Assembly: GCA_026392415.1 (NCBI GenBank)
Contig: JAPLCC010000052.1
Coordinates: forward strand, 1 to 64,000
Length of the DNA: 64,000 bases
Direction: 5' to 3'
Source: Propionibacteriales bacterium
GTDB taxonomy: Bacteria; Actinomycetota; Actinomycetes; Propionibacteriales; Nocardioidaceae
Position 1 is the first letter of the stretch. Each line of letters begins with the position of its first letter. Shown piece by piece: positions 1 through 7,406 of this stretch. The notes under the pieces were generated by a model that ran no database searches, was not told the origin of the DNA, and was given only the letters and a program-made list of their open reading frames with translations. The position numbers and the translations under genes are program-made.

Positions 1-148
1 GGCAGCGTTAGCGTGGGACACGAGGGCCTCCGGTCAGTGAAGCGTTGAACTAGACAGCTCCACTTCACAACCGGGGGCCTTCACCTGTCAGGCCGACTCA
101 CCGCCGGAGGGCGGGACAACCTTCCCGGACATCACAACTAGCCGCTGG
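1..148. other. Upstream segment, no supported gene
   Basis: No open frame here shows convincing coding signs on either strand. Short plus-strand frames open from the left edge stop at about 40 and 48 and could be the last codons of an upstream gene, but they are too short to identify. The rest reads as the intergenic region before pgsA. Confidence 0.4.
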
Positions 149-154
149 TAGGTT
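149..154 (+). promoter_or_regulatory. -10 element of a leaderless pgsA promoter
   Basis: TAGGTT lies 7 nt before the GTG start of pgsA. That spacing puts the transcription start at or next to the first codon. No Shine-Dalgarno sequence is visible between them, as expected for a leaderless actinobacterial mRNA. No clear -35 is seen. Confidence 0.5.
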
Positions 155-161
155 CCGGGGC

Positions 162-809
162 GTGTTGGAGCGCTTCAAGGAGTTCTGGGGCGGGACCGTG
201 CTGTACCCGTTCGTCCGTCTGTTCATCCGATGGGGGATCACCCCTGATGCGGTGACCCTCGTGGGCACCATCGGGGTCGCGGTCGGCGCGCTCGCCTTCT
301 TCCCCCGTGGTGAGCTGCTGTACGGCGTCCTGTTCATCACGGCGTTCGTGTTCAGCGACCTGATTGACGGCCGGATGGCGCGGGAGATGGGCCGCCAGTC
401 GAAGTTCGGCGCCTTCTGGGACTCCACCCTCGACCGGATTGGCGACGGCGCGATCTTCGGTGGACTGGCGCTCTACTTCGCCGGAACCGGAGCCGGCCAG
501 GGCGACAGCTACCTCTACCTCTGCGTGACCATGTGGTGCCTGGTCATGGGGTCGGTGACCTCCTACGCCCGAGCCCGCGCCGAGTCGCTCGGCATGGATG
601 CCAAGGGCGGCATCGCCGAGCGGGCAGACCGGCTGGTCGCGATCCTGGTCATGACCGGGCTGTCCGACATCTTCAACGCGCCGATCCTGATGTACGTGAC
701 GCTCTGGACGCTCGCGGTGGCCAGCACCTACACGGTCATCTTCCGGGTGCTGAAGGTACGACGACAGGCCATCGCCGAGCAGGAGTCCATCGACGCCCCC
801 GAAGCGTGA
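162..809 (+). CDS. pgsA: CDP-alcohol phosphatidyltransferase, probable phosphatidylinositol phosphate synthase
   Basis: This integral membrane enzyme transfers a phosphatidyl group from CDP-diacylglycerol to a polyol phosphate, in actinobacteria most likely inositol phosphate. The 215-aa product holds the complete family signature D-x2-D-G-x2-A-R-x8-G-x3-D-x3-D at residues 66-91, plus several hydrophobic helices. The GTG start is set by the reading frame and a TAGGTT -10 element 7 nt upstream. pdxS follows 31 nt downstream; the mannoside acyltransferase and mannosyltransferase genes that follow pgsA in mycobacteria are absent. The substrate (inositol phosphate rather than glycerol phosphate) is inferred from the taxon and neighbourhood. 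Confidence 0.88.
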   Translation: MLERFKEFWGGTVLYPFVRLFIRWGITPDAVTLVGTIGVAVGALAFFPRGELLYGVLFITAFVFSDLIDGRMAREMGRQSKFGAFWDSTLDRIGDGAIFGGLALYFAGTGAGQGDSYLYLCVTMWCLVMGSVTSYARARAESLGMDAKGGIAERADRLVAILVMTGLSDIFNAPILMYVTLWTLAVASTYTVIFRVLKVRRQAIAEQESIDAPEA

Positions 810-827
810 GGTTCGAGCACGTCGCCG

Positions 828-833
828 TAGAAT
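828..833 (+). promoter_or_regulatory. -10 element of a leaderless pdxS promoter
   Basis: TAGAAT lies 7 nt before the pdxS ATG. The 31-nt gap after pgsA has no good Shine-Dalgarno sequence, so pdxS may have its own leaderless transcript in addition to read-through from pgsA. Confidence 0.5.
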
Positions 834-840
834 CGGCGGC

Positions 841-1734
841 ATGAGCGAGCAGCAGGAACAGGGCACCACCCGGGTCAAGCGCGGCATGGCCGAGATGCTG
901 AAGGGTGGCGTCATCATGGACGTCGTCACGGCCGACCAGGCGAAGATCGCCGAGGACGCCGGCGCCGTCGCGGTGATGGCTCTGGAGCGCGTTCCCGCCG
1001 ACATCCGCGCCCAGGGTGGCGTGTCCCGGATGAGCGACCCGGACATGATCGACTCGATCATCGAGGCCGTCTCGATCCCGGTGATGGCCAAGGCCCGCAT
1101 CGGTCACTTCGCCGAGGCGCAGATCCTGCAGTCCCTCGGTGTCGACTACATCGACGAGTCCGAGGTGCTGACCCCGGCCGACTACGCCAACCACATCGAC
1201 AAGTGGAACTTCACGGTCCCCTTCGTGTGCGGTGCCACCAACCTGGGTGAGGCGCTGCGCCGGATCACCGAGGGCGCGGCGATGATCCGTTCCAAGGGCG
1301 AGGCCGGCACCGGTGACGTCTCCAACGCCGTGACCCACATGCGCACCATCCGTGGCGAGCTGCGCCGCCTGTCCTCGCTGCCCGAGGACGAGCTGTTCGT
1401 CGCGGCCAAGGAGCTCCAGGCGCCCTACGAGCTGGTTGCCGAGGTTGCGCGCTCCGGCAAGCTGCCCGTCGTGCTGTTCACCGCTGGCGGCATCGCGACC
1501 CCGGCGGACGCGGCGATGATGATGCAGCTGGGCGCCGAGGGCGTGTTCGTCGGCTCGGGCATCTTCAAGTCCGGCAACCCTGCCGAGCGGGCCGAGGCGA
1601 TCGTCAAGGCCACCACGTTCTACGACGACCCCGATGTCGTCGCGAAGGTTTCCCGCGGTCTGGGCGAGGCCATGGTCGGCATCAACGTGGAGGACATTCC
1701 GCAGCCGCACCGCCTCGCCGAACGCGGCTGGTGA
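841..1734 (+). CDS. pdxS: Pyridoxal 5'-phosphate synthase, PdxS (synthase) subunit
   Basis: PdxS is the (beta/alpha)8 synthase subunit that makes PLP from ribose 5-phosphate, glyceraldehyde 3-phosphate and ammonia supplied by PdxT. The 297-aa product is full length and collinear with the family: a conserved Asp in MDVV at about residue 27, the Schiff-base lysine in [10 protein letters not shown] at residue 84, and glycine-rich phosphate-binding loops near VFVGSGIF. Its partner pdxT lies 4.2 kb downstream, separated by the surface-protein cassette at 1976-5876. In relatives such as Mycobacterium the two lie close together. Confidence 0.97.
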   Translation: MSEQQEQGTTRVKRGMAEMLKGGVIMDVVTADQAKIAEDAGAVAVMALERVPADIRAQGGVSRMSDPDMIDSIIEAVSIPVMAKARIGHFAEAQILQSLGVDYIDESEVLTPADYANHIDKWNFTVPFVCGATNLGEALRRITEGAAMIRSKGEAGTGDVSNAVTHMRTIRGELRRLSSLPEDELFVAAKELQAPYELVAEVARSGKLPVVLFTAGGIATPADAAMMMQLGAEGVFVGSGIFKSGNPAERAEAIVKATTFYDDPDVVAKVSRGLGEAMVGINVEDIPQPHRLAERGW

Positions 1735-1798
1735 CACCCCGCCCGGCCCCGAAAGGCGGCCGGGAACCTCGGGCTCGAATGTCCCCGGAAGCGCGGGA

Positions 1799-1844
1799 TT
1801 GACTTTTTTGCCACCCCTAGGCAAAAAACTTGGGACAAAGTCCC
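1799..1844 (+). promoter_or_regulatory. Two adjacent perfect palindromes, likely operator/promoter of the SipW cassette
   Basis: A TTGACT hexamer (1799-1804) runs into a 9-bp inverted repeat, TTTTTTGCC (1804-1812) and GGCAAAAAA (1820-1828), around a 7-nt centre. Three bases further, GGGAC (1832-1836) and GTCCC (1840-1844) form a second palindrome with an AAA centre. The A/T tracts stand out in this high-GC sequence. The gap between pdxS and the first cassette gene is 241 nt, long for this window. The second palindrome resembles NarL/DosR-type half-sites, but its spacer is 3 nt rather than 4, so the regulator is unknown. The first repeat could also act as a stem-loop. Confidence 0.45.
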
Positions 1845-1975
1845 CATTCCCCGAACAGGGCGTGTCCGGCCGTGGTCCCCTTCGTTCTGAAGTACGAGGC
1901 GCAACGCCTCAATCCACCGGGACACCATCACAAGCCAGACCTGGCCATCCAGGTCGTGGGGACTGGAGTTTTTCA

Positions 1976-2512
1976 ATGAAGAAGTCAACCAAGGGCGCAC
2001 TCGCGGCCGGTTCCGCAGCCGTACTCCTCATGGGTGGCGCTGGCACGCTCGCGTTCTGGACCGCTGACGCCGAGGTCGACGGCATCTCGGTCACCGCCGG
2101 TGAGCTCAAGATCGTCAGTGACACGTGCGCCGACGCCGACTGGATCTTCGACAGTGGCGAAGACGAGGCCTCCAAGGTCTACGAGGCTGGCGACCTGATC
2201 GTGCCCGGCGACGTGCTGACCAAGAACTGCTCGTTCGAGGTCCAGGCCACCGGTGAGCACCTGCGGGCCAACCTCGACGCGACCGCCCCGGTCCGCGGCG
2301 GCACGCTGACCAACACCGACGTGACGATCGCCAGCTCGTTCCTGATCGGCGCCAACCCTGTCGTCGACGGCGTGATCACCGAGGCCAACGACGGCGACGT
2401 CGTCAACGCCTCGCTCACCGTCACGTTCCTGCCGGGCTCGCTCAACGCCTCGCAGACCGGCACCGTGAGCCTGACCGACTTCGGCTTCTCGCTCACCCAG
2501 ATCCACAGCTGA
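1976..2512 (+). CDS. TasA/camelysin-like exported protein with SipW-type signal peptide
   Basis: A 178-aa exported protein. Residues 1-6 carry lysines, 7-27 are hydrophobic, and AFWTADAEVDG (26-36) matches the alternate signal peptide cleaved by SipW-type peptidases. The mature part is acidic and beta-rich, like the camelysin/TasA family, with two cysteines (residues 51 and 85) that could form a disulfide. The same frame is open to 1634, but the ATG at 1976 has GGAG about 8 nt upstream and directly begins the signal peptide. A signal peptidase gene follows after 20 nt. TasA relatives form fibres or act as proteases; which applies here cannot be told from sequence. Confidence 0.8.
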   Translation: MKKSTKGALAAGSAAVLLMGGAGTLAFWTADAEVDGISVTAGELKIVSDTCADADWIFDSGEDEASKVYEAGDLIVPGDVLTKNCSFEVQATGEHLRANLDATAPVRGGTLTNTDVTIASSFLIGANPVVDGVITEANDGDVVNASLTVTFLPGSLNASQTGTVSLTDFGFSLTQIHS

Positions 2513-2532
2513 TCGCAGTTCCCGGCTGATCG

Positions 2533-3288
2533 GTGGCACTCTCGGTCCGAGCGACTCTCGGGTGGTTCGGACAGGTCATCGCCTGGCTCGTGATCCTTGG
2601 TGTGGTGGTCGTCCTGGCGATCGCGGTACTCGTACCGCGCATCGCCGGGGCGACCCCCTACACGGTGCTCACCGGCTCGATGCAACCGAAATATCCGCCG
2701 GGAACCCTGGTGGTCGTCAAGCCGGTCGAGTTCGACGAGATCTCGGTCGGCCAGGTGATCACCTACCAGTTGGAGTCCGGCAAAGCGACGGTCGTCACCC
2801 ACCGGGTCGTGGGCGTTGTGAACCGATTCGACGGCACCACGACGCTGGTCACGCAGGGCGACGCCAACCAGGACCCGGATCCGGTCCCGGTCGAAGAAGT
2901 ACAGGTCAGGGGGAAGCTGTGGTACTCGGTTCCCTACCTCGGACACGCCAACAGTGCGCTGAACGGAAGTCAGCGGCAGTGGGCGGTGCTAGGGGTCTCG
3001 GCTCTGCTGATCGGATACGCCGCCTTCATGTTCGTCGGTGCGATTCGGGACCGGCGCCGTCGAAAAGTTTCACCGGATCCAGAGATTGAGACAGGGATCG
3101 ACATCCTCGAGGGCGAAACCTTCGACGAGGTCGTGACCGTGCCGATGGCAACATCGGCACCTGAGCAAGACCATCGCCGCCGAGAGGCGGCGGTCGGGGG
3201 AGCGGCGCTCCTCCTCGCAGTACTGGTCCTGGTAGCCATCAGGGCACATCGCAAGCACAAGCAAGAGAACGGGAGCTCTTCGTCGTGA
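2533..3288 (+). CDS. Signal peptidase I, SipW/archaeal (Ser-His-Asp) type
   Basis: Membrane peptidase expected to remove the signal peptide of the preceding protein outside the membrane. In the 251-aa product TM1 spans about residues 14-35, the nucleophile is S49 in LTGSMQP, the general base is H90 in VVTHRVV where ordinary bacterial enzymes use lysine, and D110 lies in TQGDANQ. TM2 is at about 150-172. An unusual acidic, flexible stretch (175-205) then leads to a third hydrophobic helix (about 218-238) and a basic tail. GTG start. Its last codons overlap the next gene. The class is clear; substrate pairing with the neighbouring genes is inferred. Confidence 0.87.
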   Translation: MALSVRATLGWFGQVIAWLVILGVVVVLAIAVLVPRIAGATPYTVLTGSMQPKYPPGTLVVVKPVEFDEISVGQVITYQLESGKATVVTHRVVGVVNRFDGTTTLVTQGDANQDPDPVPVEEVQVRGKLWYSVPYLGHANSALNGSQRQWAVLGVSALLIGYAAFMFVGAIRDRRRRKVSPDPEIETGIDILEGETFDEVVTVPMATSAPEQDHRRREAAVGGAALLLAVLVLVAIRAHRKHKQENGSSSS

Positions 3289-3953
3289 TTCGCCAGCTCG
3301 CATCGATCGGTGTCGCCGCAGCAGCGGTGATCGCCTTCGGTGCTGCCCCGGCGCACGCGGACGACGAGATCGGGTTGAGTCGCGACGGCGTGACCTGGAC
3401 GACGGAGCTTGCCGCACCCTTGTTTGCCCCCGACTTCCGATTCGTCCCCGGCGACGTCGAGGTGCGCTCCTTCCGGGTTCGCAACGACGGACCGTCGGAC
3501 GGCGTGCTGACGGTCGACGTCGTCGCCTCGGACCCCGACGCCCTTCTCGTCGCGGACGACTTCATCATCGAAGCCCGGGTCGGCGGCGGGCCGTGGCTCG
3601 ATGTCGACACCGGCACCACCCGGGTGGTCACGGAGCTCAAGGTTCCCGAGAACGCCCAGAGCCAGGTCCAGGTCCGGGCCACCTTCGACTGGGACTCCAC
3701 CGTCCAGCTCAAGTCGGTCCCGTTCCACGTCGAGCTGACGCTCTCCGAAGACGGTGACGTCGCCGGCGAGGAAGAGGGCAACGGCGAGGGCAACGGCGAC
3801 GGCGAGGTCGGCGGTGAGTCGGGCGGACTGCCCGACACCGGCTCCGGCTTCGGCCCCGGCACCATCTGGCTCGCTGCCGCACTGATCGGTGCGGGTATCG
3901 CGTTGGTCCGCCCCCGTCGCGAGCGTCACAAGGCGGTGATCGGCCGTGGCTAG
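3285..3953 (+). CDS. Secreted protein with LPDTG cell-wall sorting signal
   Basis: A 222-aa surface protein of no recognised family. Residues 1-25 form a classical signal peptide (cleavage near AHA/DD), unlike its SipW-type neighbours. Residues 27-155 look like a single all-beta domain similar in feel to COG1470-type or DUF916-like folds. A Gly/Glu/Asn-rich spacer (160-180) leads to LPDTG at 182-186, a hydrophobic helix at 193-208 and a basic tail, a complete sortase signal. The GTG start overlaps the peptidase stop by 4 nt. Its place between the two substrate/peptidase pairs suggests it anchors or caps the exported material. No sortase gene is in the window. Confidence 0.8.
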   Translation: MIRQLASIGVAAAAVIAFGAAPAHADDEIGLSRDGVTWTTELAAPLFAPDFRFVPGDVEVRSFRVRNDGPSDGVLTVDVVASDPDALLVADDFIIEARVGGGPWLDVDTGTTRVVTELKVPENAQSQVQVRATFDWDSTVQLKSVPFHVELTLSEDGDVAGEEEGNGEGNGDGEVGGESGGLPDTGSGFGPGTIWLAAALIGAGIALVRPRRERHKAVIGRG

Positions 3954-4551
3954 TCACCTCCCGCGTCCTCGGTCCGAGGGCAAGCGCTGGTTCGGTCGCG
4001 GCCGCACACGCGCGCTCCTGTCGGTGGGTGCCCTCCTCGGCGTCAGCGCCGTCGGCACCGCCGCTTTCTGGCAGGCAGGCACCACGGTGACGGGTGTCTC
4101 CGCACAGGCCGGTGCCATCCACATCGACCTGGCCACGAACAACAAGACCAAGCCGGAGTCCTACACCTGGACCGATCTCAACAGCAGCCTGCCGTCGGTG
4201 GCGGGCGGATCGGTGGCCAAGGTCCTCCGGGTCACGAACAACAGCACCGGCCGGCTGGTCTTCAACTACACGGTCTCCGCAACGGCCACCGGCACCCTCG
4301 GCGGAGCGCTGAAGGTGACCGTCCTCAAGGGCGGGACCGTGAGCGGCTCGACCTGCACGGGTGGCACGCCCGTCGGCACGGCCGGTGCCAACCTCAACGG
4401 GTTCACCGGATCGGGCGGCAGCCTCCAGGCGACCTCTGCGACGCCGTATCACGACCTCTGTGTGCAGGTGACCCTGCCGGCAGCCGCTGCCGGCGGCGGG
4501 TTGTCCTCGACCGTCGTCTTCACGTTCAACGCGACGCAGGTGATCTCGTGA
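3946..4551 (+). CDS. SipW-type signal-peptide protein, second TasA-like substrate
   Basis: A 201-aa exported protein. A basic N-terminus (to about residue 22) and a hydrophobic segment (23-40) end in GTAAFWQAGTTVTGVSAQAG, the alternate signal peptide recognised by SipW-type peptidases. The mature region is Thr/Gly/Ser-rich, carries two cysteines and ends in FTFNATQVIS, a strand common at the end of TasA-like proteins. It is not a copy of the protein at 1976, sharing only the export signal and general fold. The GTG start overlaps the LPDTG gene by 8 nt, and the stop overlaps the next gene by 4 nt, implying translational coupling to its peptidase. Confidence 0.78.
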   Translation: MASHLPRPRSEGKRWFGRGRTRALLSVGALLGVSAVGTAAFWQAGTTVTGVSAQAGAIHIDLATNNKTKPESYTWTDLNSSLPSVAGGSVAKVLRVTNNSTGRLVFNYTVSATATGTLGGALKVTVLKGGTVSGSTCTGGTPVGTAGANLNGFTGSGGSLQATSATPYHDLCVQVTLPAAAAGGGLSSTVVFTFNATQVIS

Positions 4552-5876
4552 CCAGGACCGTTCGTTGGGGACGCGAAGCCGTGCTGTGGCTCGGGGGAGC
4601 GGTGGGCGTGCTGTGCATCGCCTCCTTCCTCGCCGGCTGGCTCTTCAGTGTCACGCCGCTCGTCTTCGCGTCCGGCTCGATGAGCCCTGCGTACGAGACC
4701 GGTGCCCTGGGCATTGCTCACGAGGTGCCCGCCGCCGACATCGAGGTGGGCGACGTCGTCAGCGTCGTCAACGCCGAGGGCAACCGGGTCACGCACCGTG
4801 TGGTCCAGGCAGCACCCGCCGGCGACACCGTCGCGTTGACGCTCCAGGGCGACACCAACAGCACGCCCGACGCCGAGACCTACTACGTGTCTGCTGCGGA
4901 CCGGGTGTCCTTCGGCGTCCCGTTCGCCGGCTACGCACTCAGCGCAGCCTCCAGCCCGTTCGGCCTCCTGGTCATGGTGCTGCTGGTCCTTGCCTCCCTC
5001 TTCCTCGGCTTCGGTCGCCGCGAAGGTGACGCCCCGCGAGCCATCGGCAACCGGGTCCGTGTCCTGGTGCCCGCCGGGCTCGCTTCCGTCGTCGCCCTCG
5101 GTGGCGTCGTCGGTGTGACCGGCGGAGCGCCCTGGGCCTTCACCTCGGCGGTCTGGACCGACGTGTCGACAGCGACGGCGACGATTTCTACGCCCGTGGT
5201 TGACACAACCCCGCCGGCATTGTCGAACCCGTTGCCCGCCAATGCGGCGAGTGGTGCCACCTGGGCGGCCATCGACTGCGCATCTGCCGTCGACCAGATC
5301 TGTGTGACTGCGACCGATACCGGCGGATCCGGAGTGAACGCCGTAGCGGTCAAGCTCGTTCGTACCAATGGTGCGGATCAATGCTGGAACGGGACCGCCT
5401 TCGTCCCGGGCACCGCCTGTCCTGCTCAGCCGATGACCCTCGTGGCGGGCAACCAGTACCGGACTTCGGGTCTGACGTCCGCGGTGATGGTTCAGGGTGC
5501 TTACCAGGCAACCTTCAGCGCCACAGACGTGGCGGGCAACTCCGCAACCCCGCTAGTCACGACGTTCGGAGTCATTCCCGCGCCTGTCATCACCGTGTGC
5601 AACGGATCCAACGGCAACAATCCGTTCAACCTCACGTGGACCTGGCCCACCGGTGTCGGAGCACCCGACTCCTTCAAGCTCTACTACGGGAACGCGCAGG
5701 CACCTACGACGTTGCCCGATGTCACGTCGCCGTACACGGGCACCTCGGTCAACCTGAATGGTCCTTCCGGAACATTCCGTATCGTCGCGGTCATCGATGG
5801 CGTCGAGTCGCCGATGTCGAACGGGGCCAACTACACGAGCGGTGGCGGAAAGACCTGCGCGATCCAACCGACCTGA
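4548..5876 (+). CDS. SipW-type signal peptidase fused to a substrate-like export domain and Ig/FnIII-like repeats
   Basis: A 442-aa protein, over twice the usual family length. Residues 1-155 are a complete SipW-type peptidase: TM at 11-33, S44 in ASGSMSP, H83 in VTHRVVQ, D102 in LQGDTNS, and a second TM at about 135-155. A basic loop (157-171) is followed by a hydrophobic segment (172-192) and AFTSAVWTDVSTATATI (197-213), which resembles the alternate signal peptide of SipW substrates. The rest is extracellular-type: an Ig-like module with ATDTGGSG and FSATDVAGNS motifs (about 218-345) and an FnIII-like module (350-442). Peptidase assignment is firm. That the middle segment is a cleavable signal is inference. 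Confidence 0.75.
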   Translation: MTRTVRWGREAVLWLGGAVGVLCIASFLAGWLFSVTPLVFASGSMSPAYETGALGIAHEVPAADIEVGDVVSVVNAEGNRVTHRVVQAAPAGDTVALTLQGDTNSTPDAETYYVSAADRVSFGVPFAGYALSAASSPFGLLVMVLLVLASLFLGFGRREGDAPRAIGNRVRVLVPAGLASVVALGGVVGVTGGAPWAFTSAVWTDVSTATATISTPVVDTTPPALSNPLPANAASGATWAAIDCASAVDQICVTATDTGGSGVNAVAVKLVRTNGADQCWNGTAFVPGTACPAQPMTLVAGNQYRTSGLTSAVMVQGAYQATFSATDVAGNSATPLVTTFGVIPAPVITVCNGSNGNNPFNLTWTWPTGVGAPDSFKLYYGNAQAPTTLPDVTSPYTGTSVNLNGPSGTFRIVAVIDGVESPMSNGANYTSGGGKTCAIQPT

Positions 5877-5909
5877 GGAAGGGGTGGGTCCGAGGTCGAG
5901 CCCTTGCCG

Positions 5910-5915
5910 TAGCCT
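5910..5915 (+). promoter_or_regulatory. -10 element of a leaderless pdxT promoter
   Basis: TAGCCT lies 6 nt before the GTG start of pdxT, with no Shine-Dalgarno sequence between. This would let pdxT be transcribed independently of the inserted cassette. Confidence 0.45.
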
Positions 5916-5921
5916 CTCCGC

Positions 5922-6497
5922 GTGCCAGCCATCGGAGTCTTCGCCCTCCAGGGCGACGTCCGTGAACACCTGCAGACCCTGACCGCCCTCGGTGCCGACG
6001 CCTTTCCGGTACGCCGCCCGAGGGAGCTCGAGCAGTGCCAGGGCCTGGTGTTGCCGGGTGGGGAGTCGACCACCATGGCGAAGCTGGCCCGGACGTTCGA
6101 CCTGCTCGACCCGCTGCGCGAGCGTGTGAAGGCCGGCATGCCGACCTTCGGCACGTGCGCGGGGATGATCCTGCTGGCCGACCGGATCGAGGGCGGGACG
6201 GCTGACCAGGAGACGATCGGCGGGCTCGACGTCACCGTGCGCCGCAACGCGTTCGGTCGCCAGGTCGACTCGTTCGAGGCCGACCTGGACTTCGCCGGAC
6301 TGTCGGCGCCGGTGCACGCCGTCTTCATCCGCGCACCGTGGGTCGAGCAGACCGGCCCCGGGGTCGAGGTGCTCGCCGAAGCGAATGGCCACCCGGTCGC
6401 CGTACGGCAGGGACACCTGATGGCGACGTCCTTCCACCCGGAGGTCGACGGCGACGGACGGGTGCACCGCCTCTTCCTCGACCTGGTCGCCGGATAG
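5922..6497 (+). CDS. pdxT: Pyridoxal 5'-phosphate synthase, PdxT glutaminase subunit
   Basis: PdxT hydrolyses glutamine and channels ammonia to PdxS. The 191-aa product is full length for this class I amidotransferase-like family: oxyanion-loop motif LPGGEST at residues 44-50, nucleophile C79 in FGTCAGM, and the His/Glu pair in SFHPEVDGD near residue 172. The GTG start gives the expected N-terminus IGVFALQGD. It is separated from pdxS by the 3.9-kb export cassette, and yebC follows after 47 nt. Confidence 0.96.
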   Translation: MPAIGVFALQGDVREHLQTLTALGADAFPVRRPRELEQCQGLVLPGGESTTMAKLARTFDLLDPLRERVKAGMPTFGTCAGMILLADRIEGGTADQETIGGLDVTVRRNAFGRQVDSFEADLDFAGLSAPVHAVFIRAPWVEQTGPGVEVLAEANGHPVAVRQGHLMATSFHPEVDGDGRVHRLFLDLVAG

Positions 6498-6500
6498 ACT
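6495..6500 (+). promoter_or_regulatory. -10 element upstream of yebC
   Basis: TAGACT overlaps the pdxT stop codon and lies 44 nt before the yebC ATG. A purine-rich GGAAGAGGGACGG-like ribosome binding region follows, so this would give a normal leadered transcript. Confidence 0.4.
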
Positions 6501-6544
6501 TCACTGTTGTCGTCGGAACGTATTGAGCTGGAAGAGGGACGGAA

Positions 6545-7312
6545 ATGTCGGGCCACTCCAAGTGGGCAACCACGAAGCACAAGAAGGCGGCCATCGACGC
6601 CAAGCGCGGCAAGCTGTTCGCCAAGCTGATCAAGAACATCGAGATCGCGGCCAAGATGGGCGGCCCTGACCTCACGGGCAACCCCACCCTCGTCGACGCG
6701 GTCCAGAAGGCCAAGAAGCAGTCTGTTCCGAACAAGAACATCGACTCCGCGGTCAAGCGCGGCGGCGGCCTCGACGGCGTCGGCGTCAACTACGAGACGA
6801 TCATGTACGAGGTCTACGGGCCCCAGGGGGTGGCGCTCCTCGTCGAGTGCCTGACCGACAACCGCAACCGCGCCGCGATGGAGGTCCGCACCGCGGTCAC
6901 CCGCAACGGCGGCACCATGGCCGATCCCGGCTCCGTCTCGCGCCTGTTCACCCGCAAGGGCGTCGTGGTCGTGTCGAAGGAGCAGGAGGCCAGGTCGGTC
7001 AGCGAGGACGACGTCCTCGAGGCGACGCTCGACGCCGGTGCCGAGGACGTCAACGACCACGGCGAGAGTTTCGAGATCCAGTCCGAGCCCGGCGACGTCG
7101 TCGCGGTCCGTTCGGCGCTCCAGGAGGCCGGCATCGACTACGAGTCGGCCGACGTCCTGTTCGTGGCCTCGATGGACATCCCGGTCGCCGACCCCGACGC
7201 GGCCGGCAAGGTCTTCAAGCTCGTCGACGTGCTCGACGACCTCGACGACGTGCAGAACGTCTTCTCCAACGCCGACATCCCCGACGACGTGCTCGAGGCC
7301 ATCGACGCCTGA
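6545..7312 (+). CDS. yebC: YebC/PmpR family DNA-binding transcriptional regulator
   Basis: A 255-aa cytosolic protein starting [16 protein letters not shown], the hallmark of the YebC/PmpR family, and collinear with it throughout, including the acidic C-terminal domain. Members are reported either as transcriptional regulators or as translation factors that ease ribosome stalling. It precedes ruvCAB as in most actinobacteria. A G/A-rich Shine-Dalgarno lies just before the ATG. The precise function in this organism is not settled by sequence. Confidence 0.93.
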   Translation: MSGHSKWATTKHKKAAIDAKRGKLFAKLIKNIEIAAKMGGPDLTGNPTLVDAVQKAKKQSVPNKNIDSAVKRGGGLDGVGVNYETIMYEVYGPQGVALLVECLTDNRNRAAMEVRTAVTRNGGTMADPGSVSRLFTRKGVVVVSKEQEARSVSEDDVLEATLDAGAEDVNDHGESFEIQSEPGDVVAVRSALQEAGIDYESADVLFVASMDIPVADPDAAGKVFKLVDVLDDLDDVQNVFSNADIPDDVLEAIDA

Positions 7313-7319
7313 TCGGAAC

Positions 7320-7335
7320 CACGCCTTCGGGCGTG
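7320..7335 (+). terminator. Short UUCG hairpin after yebC
   Basis: CACGCC-TTCG-GGCGTG forms a 6-bp stem with a stable UUCG tetraloop 7 nt after the yebC stop. There is no T tract, so it may be a weak terminator or an mRNA 3'-end stabiliser separating yebC from the SOS-controlled ruv operon. Confidence 0.45.
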
Positions 7336-7373
7336 TCATCGCCGAATCTCCAGCGTCGTCCCGTTAGCGTTGG

Positions 7374-7393
7374 GTCCGAACACTTGTTCGGAC
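7374..7393 (+). promoter_or_regulatory. LexA (SOS) box of the ruvCAB operon
   Basis: The 8-bp inverted repeat GTCCGAAC-ACTT-GTTCGGAC holds CGAAC-N4-GTTCG, the core of the actinobacterial LexA box (TCGAAC-N4-GTTCGA), with only the outermost T/A changed to C/G. A possible -10, TAGCGT, lies at 7365-7370 immediately upstream, so bound LexA would cover the transcription start. The ruvC Shine-Dalgarno GAGAGG begins right after the palindrome at 7394. Confidence 0.78.
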
Positions 7394-7406
7394 GAGAGGT
7401 GACGAC

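Noticed and set aside
1634..1975. N-terminal extension of the first TasA-like protein
   Set aside because: The upstream open frame overlaps pdxS and the leader palindromes, and it would bury the signal peptide. The ATG at 1976 has a ribosome binding site and begins the export signal.
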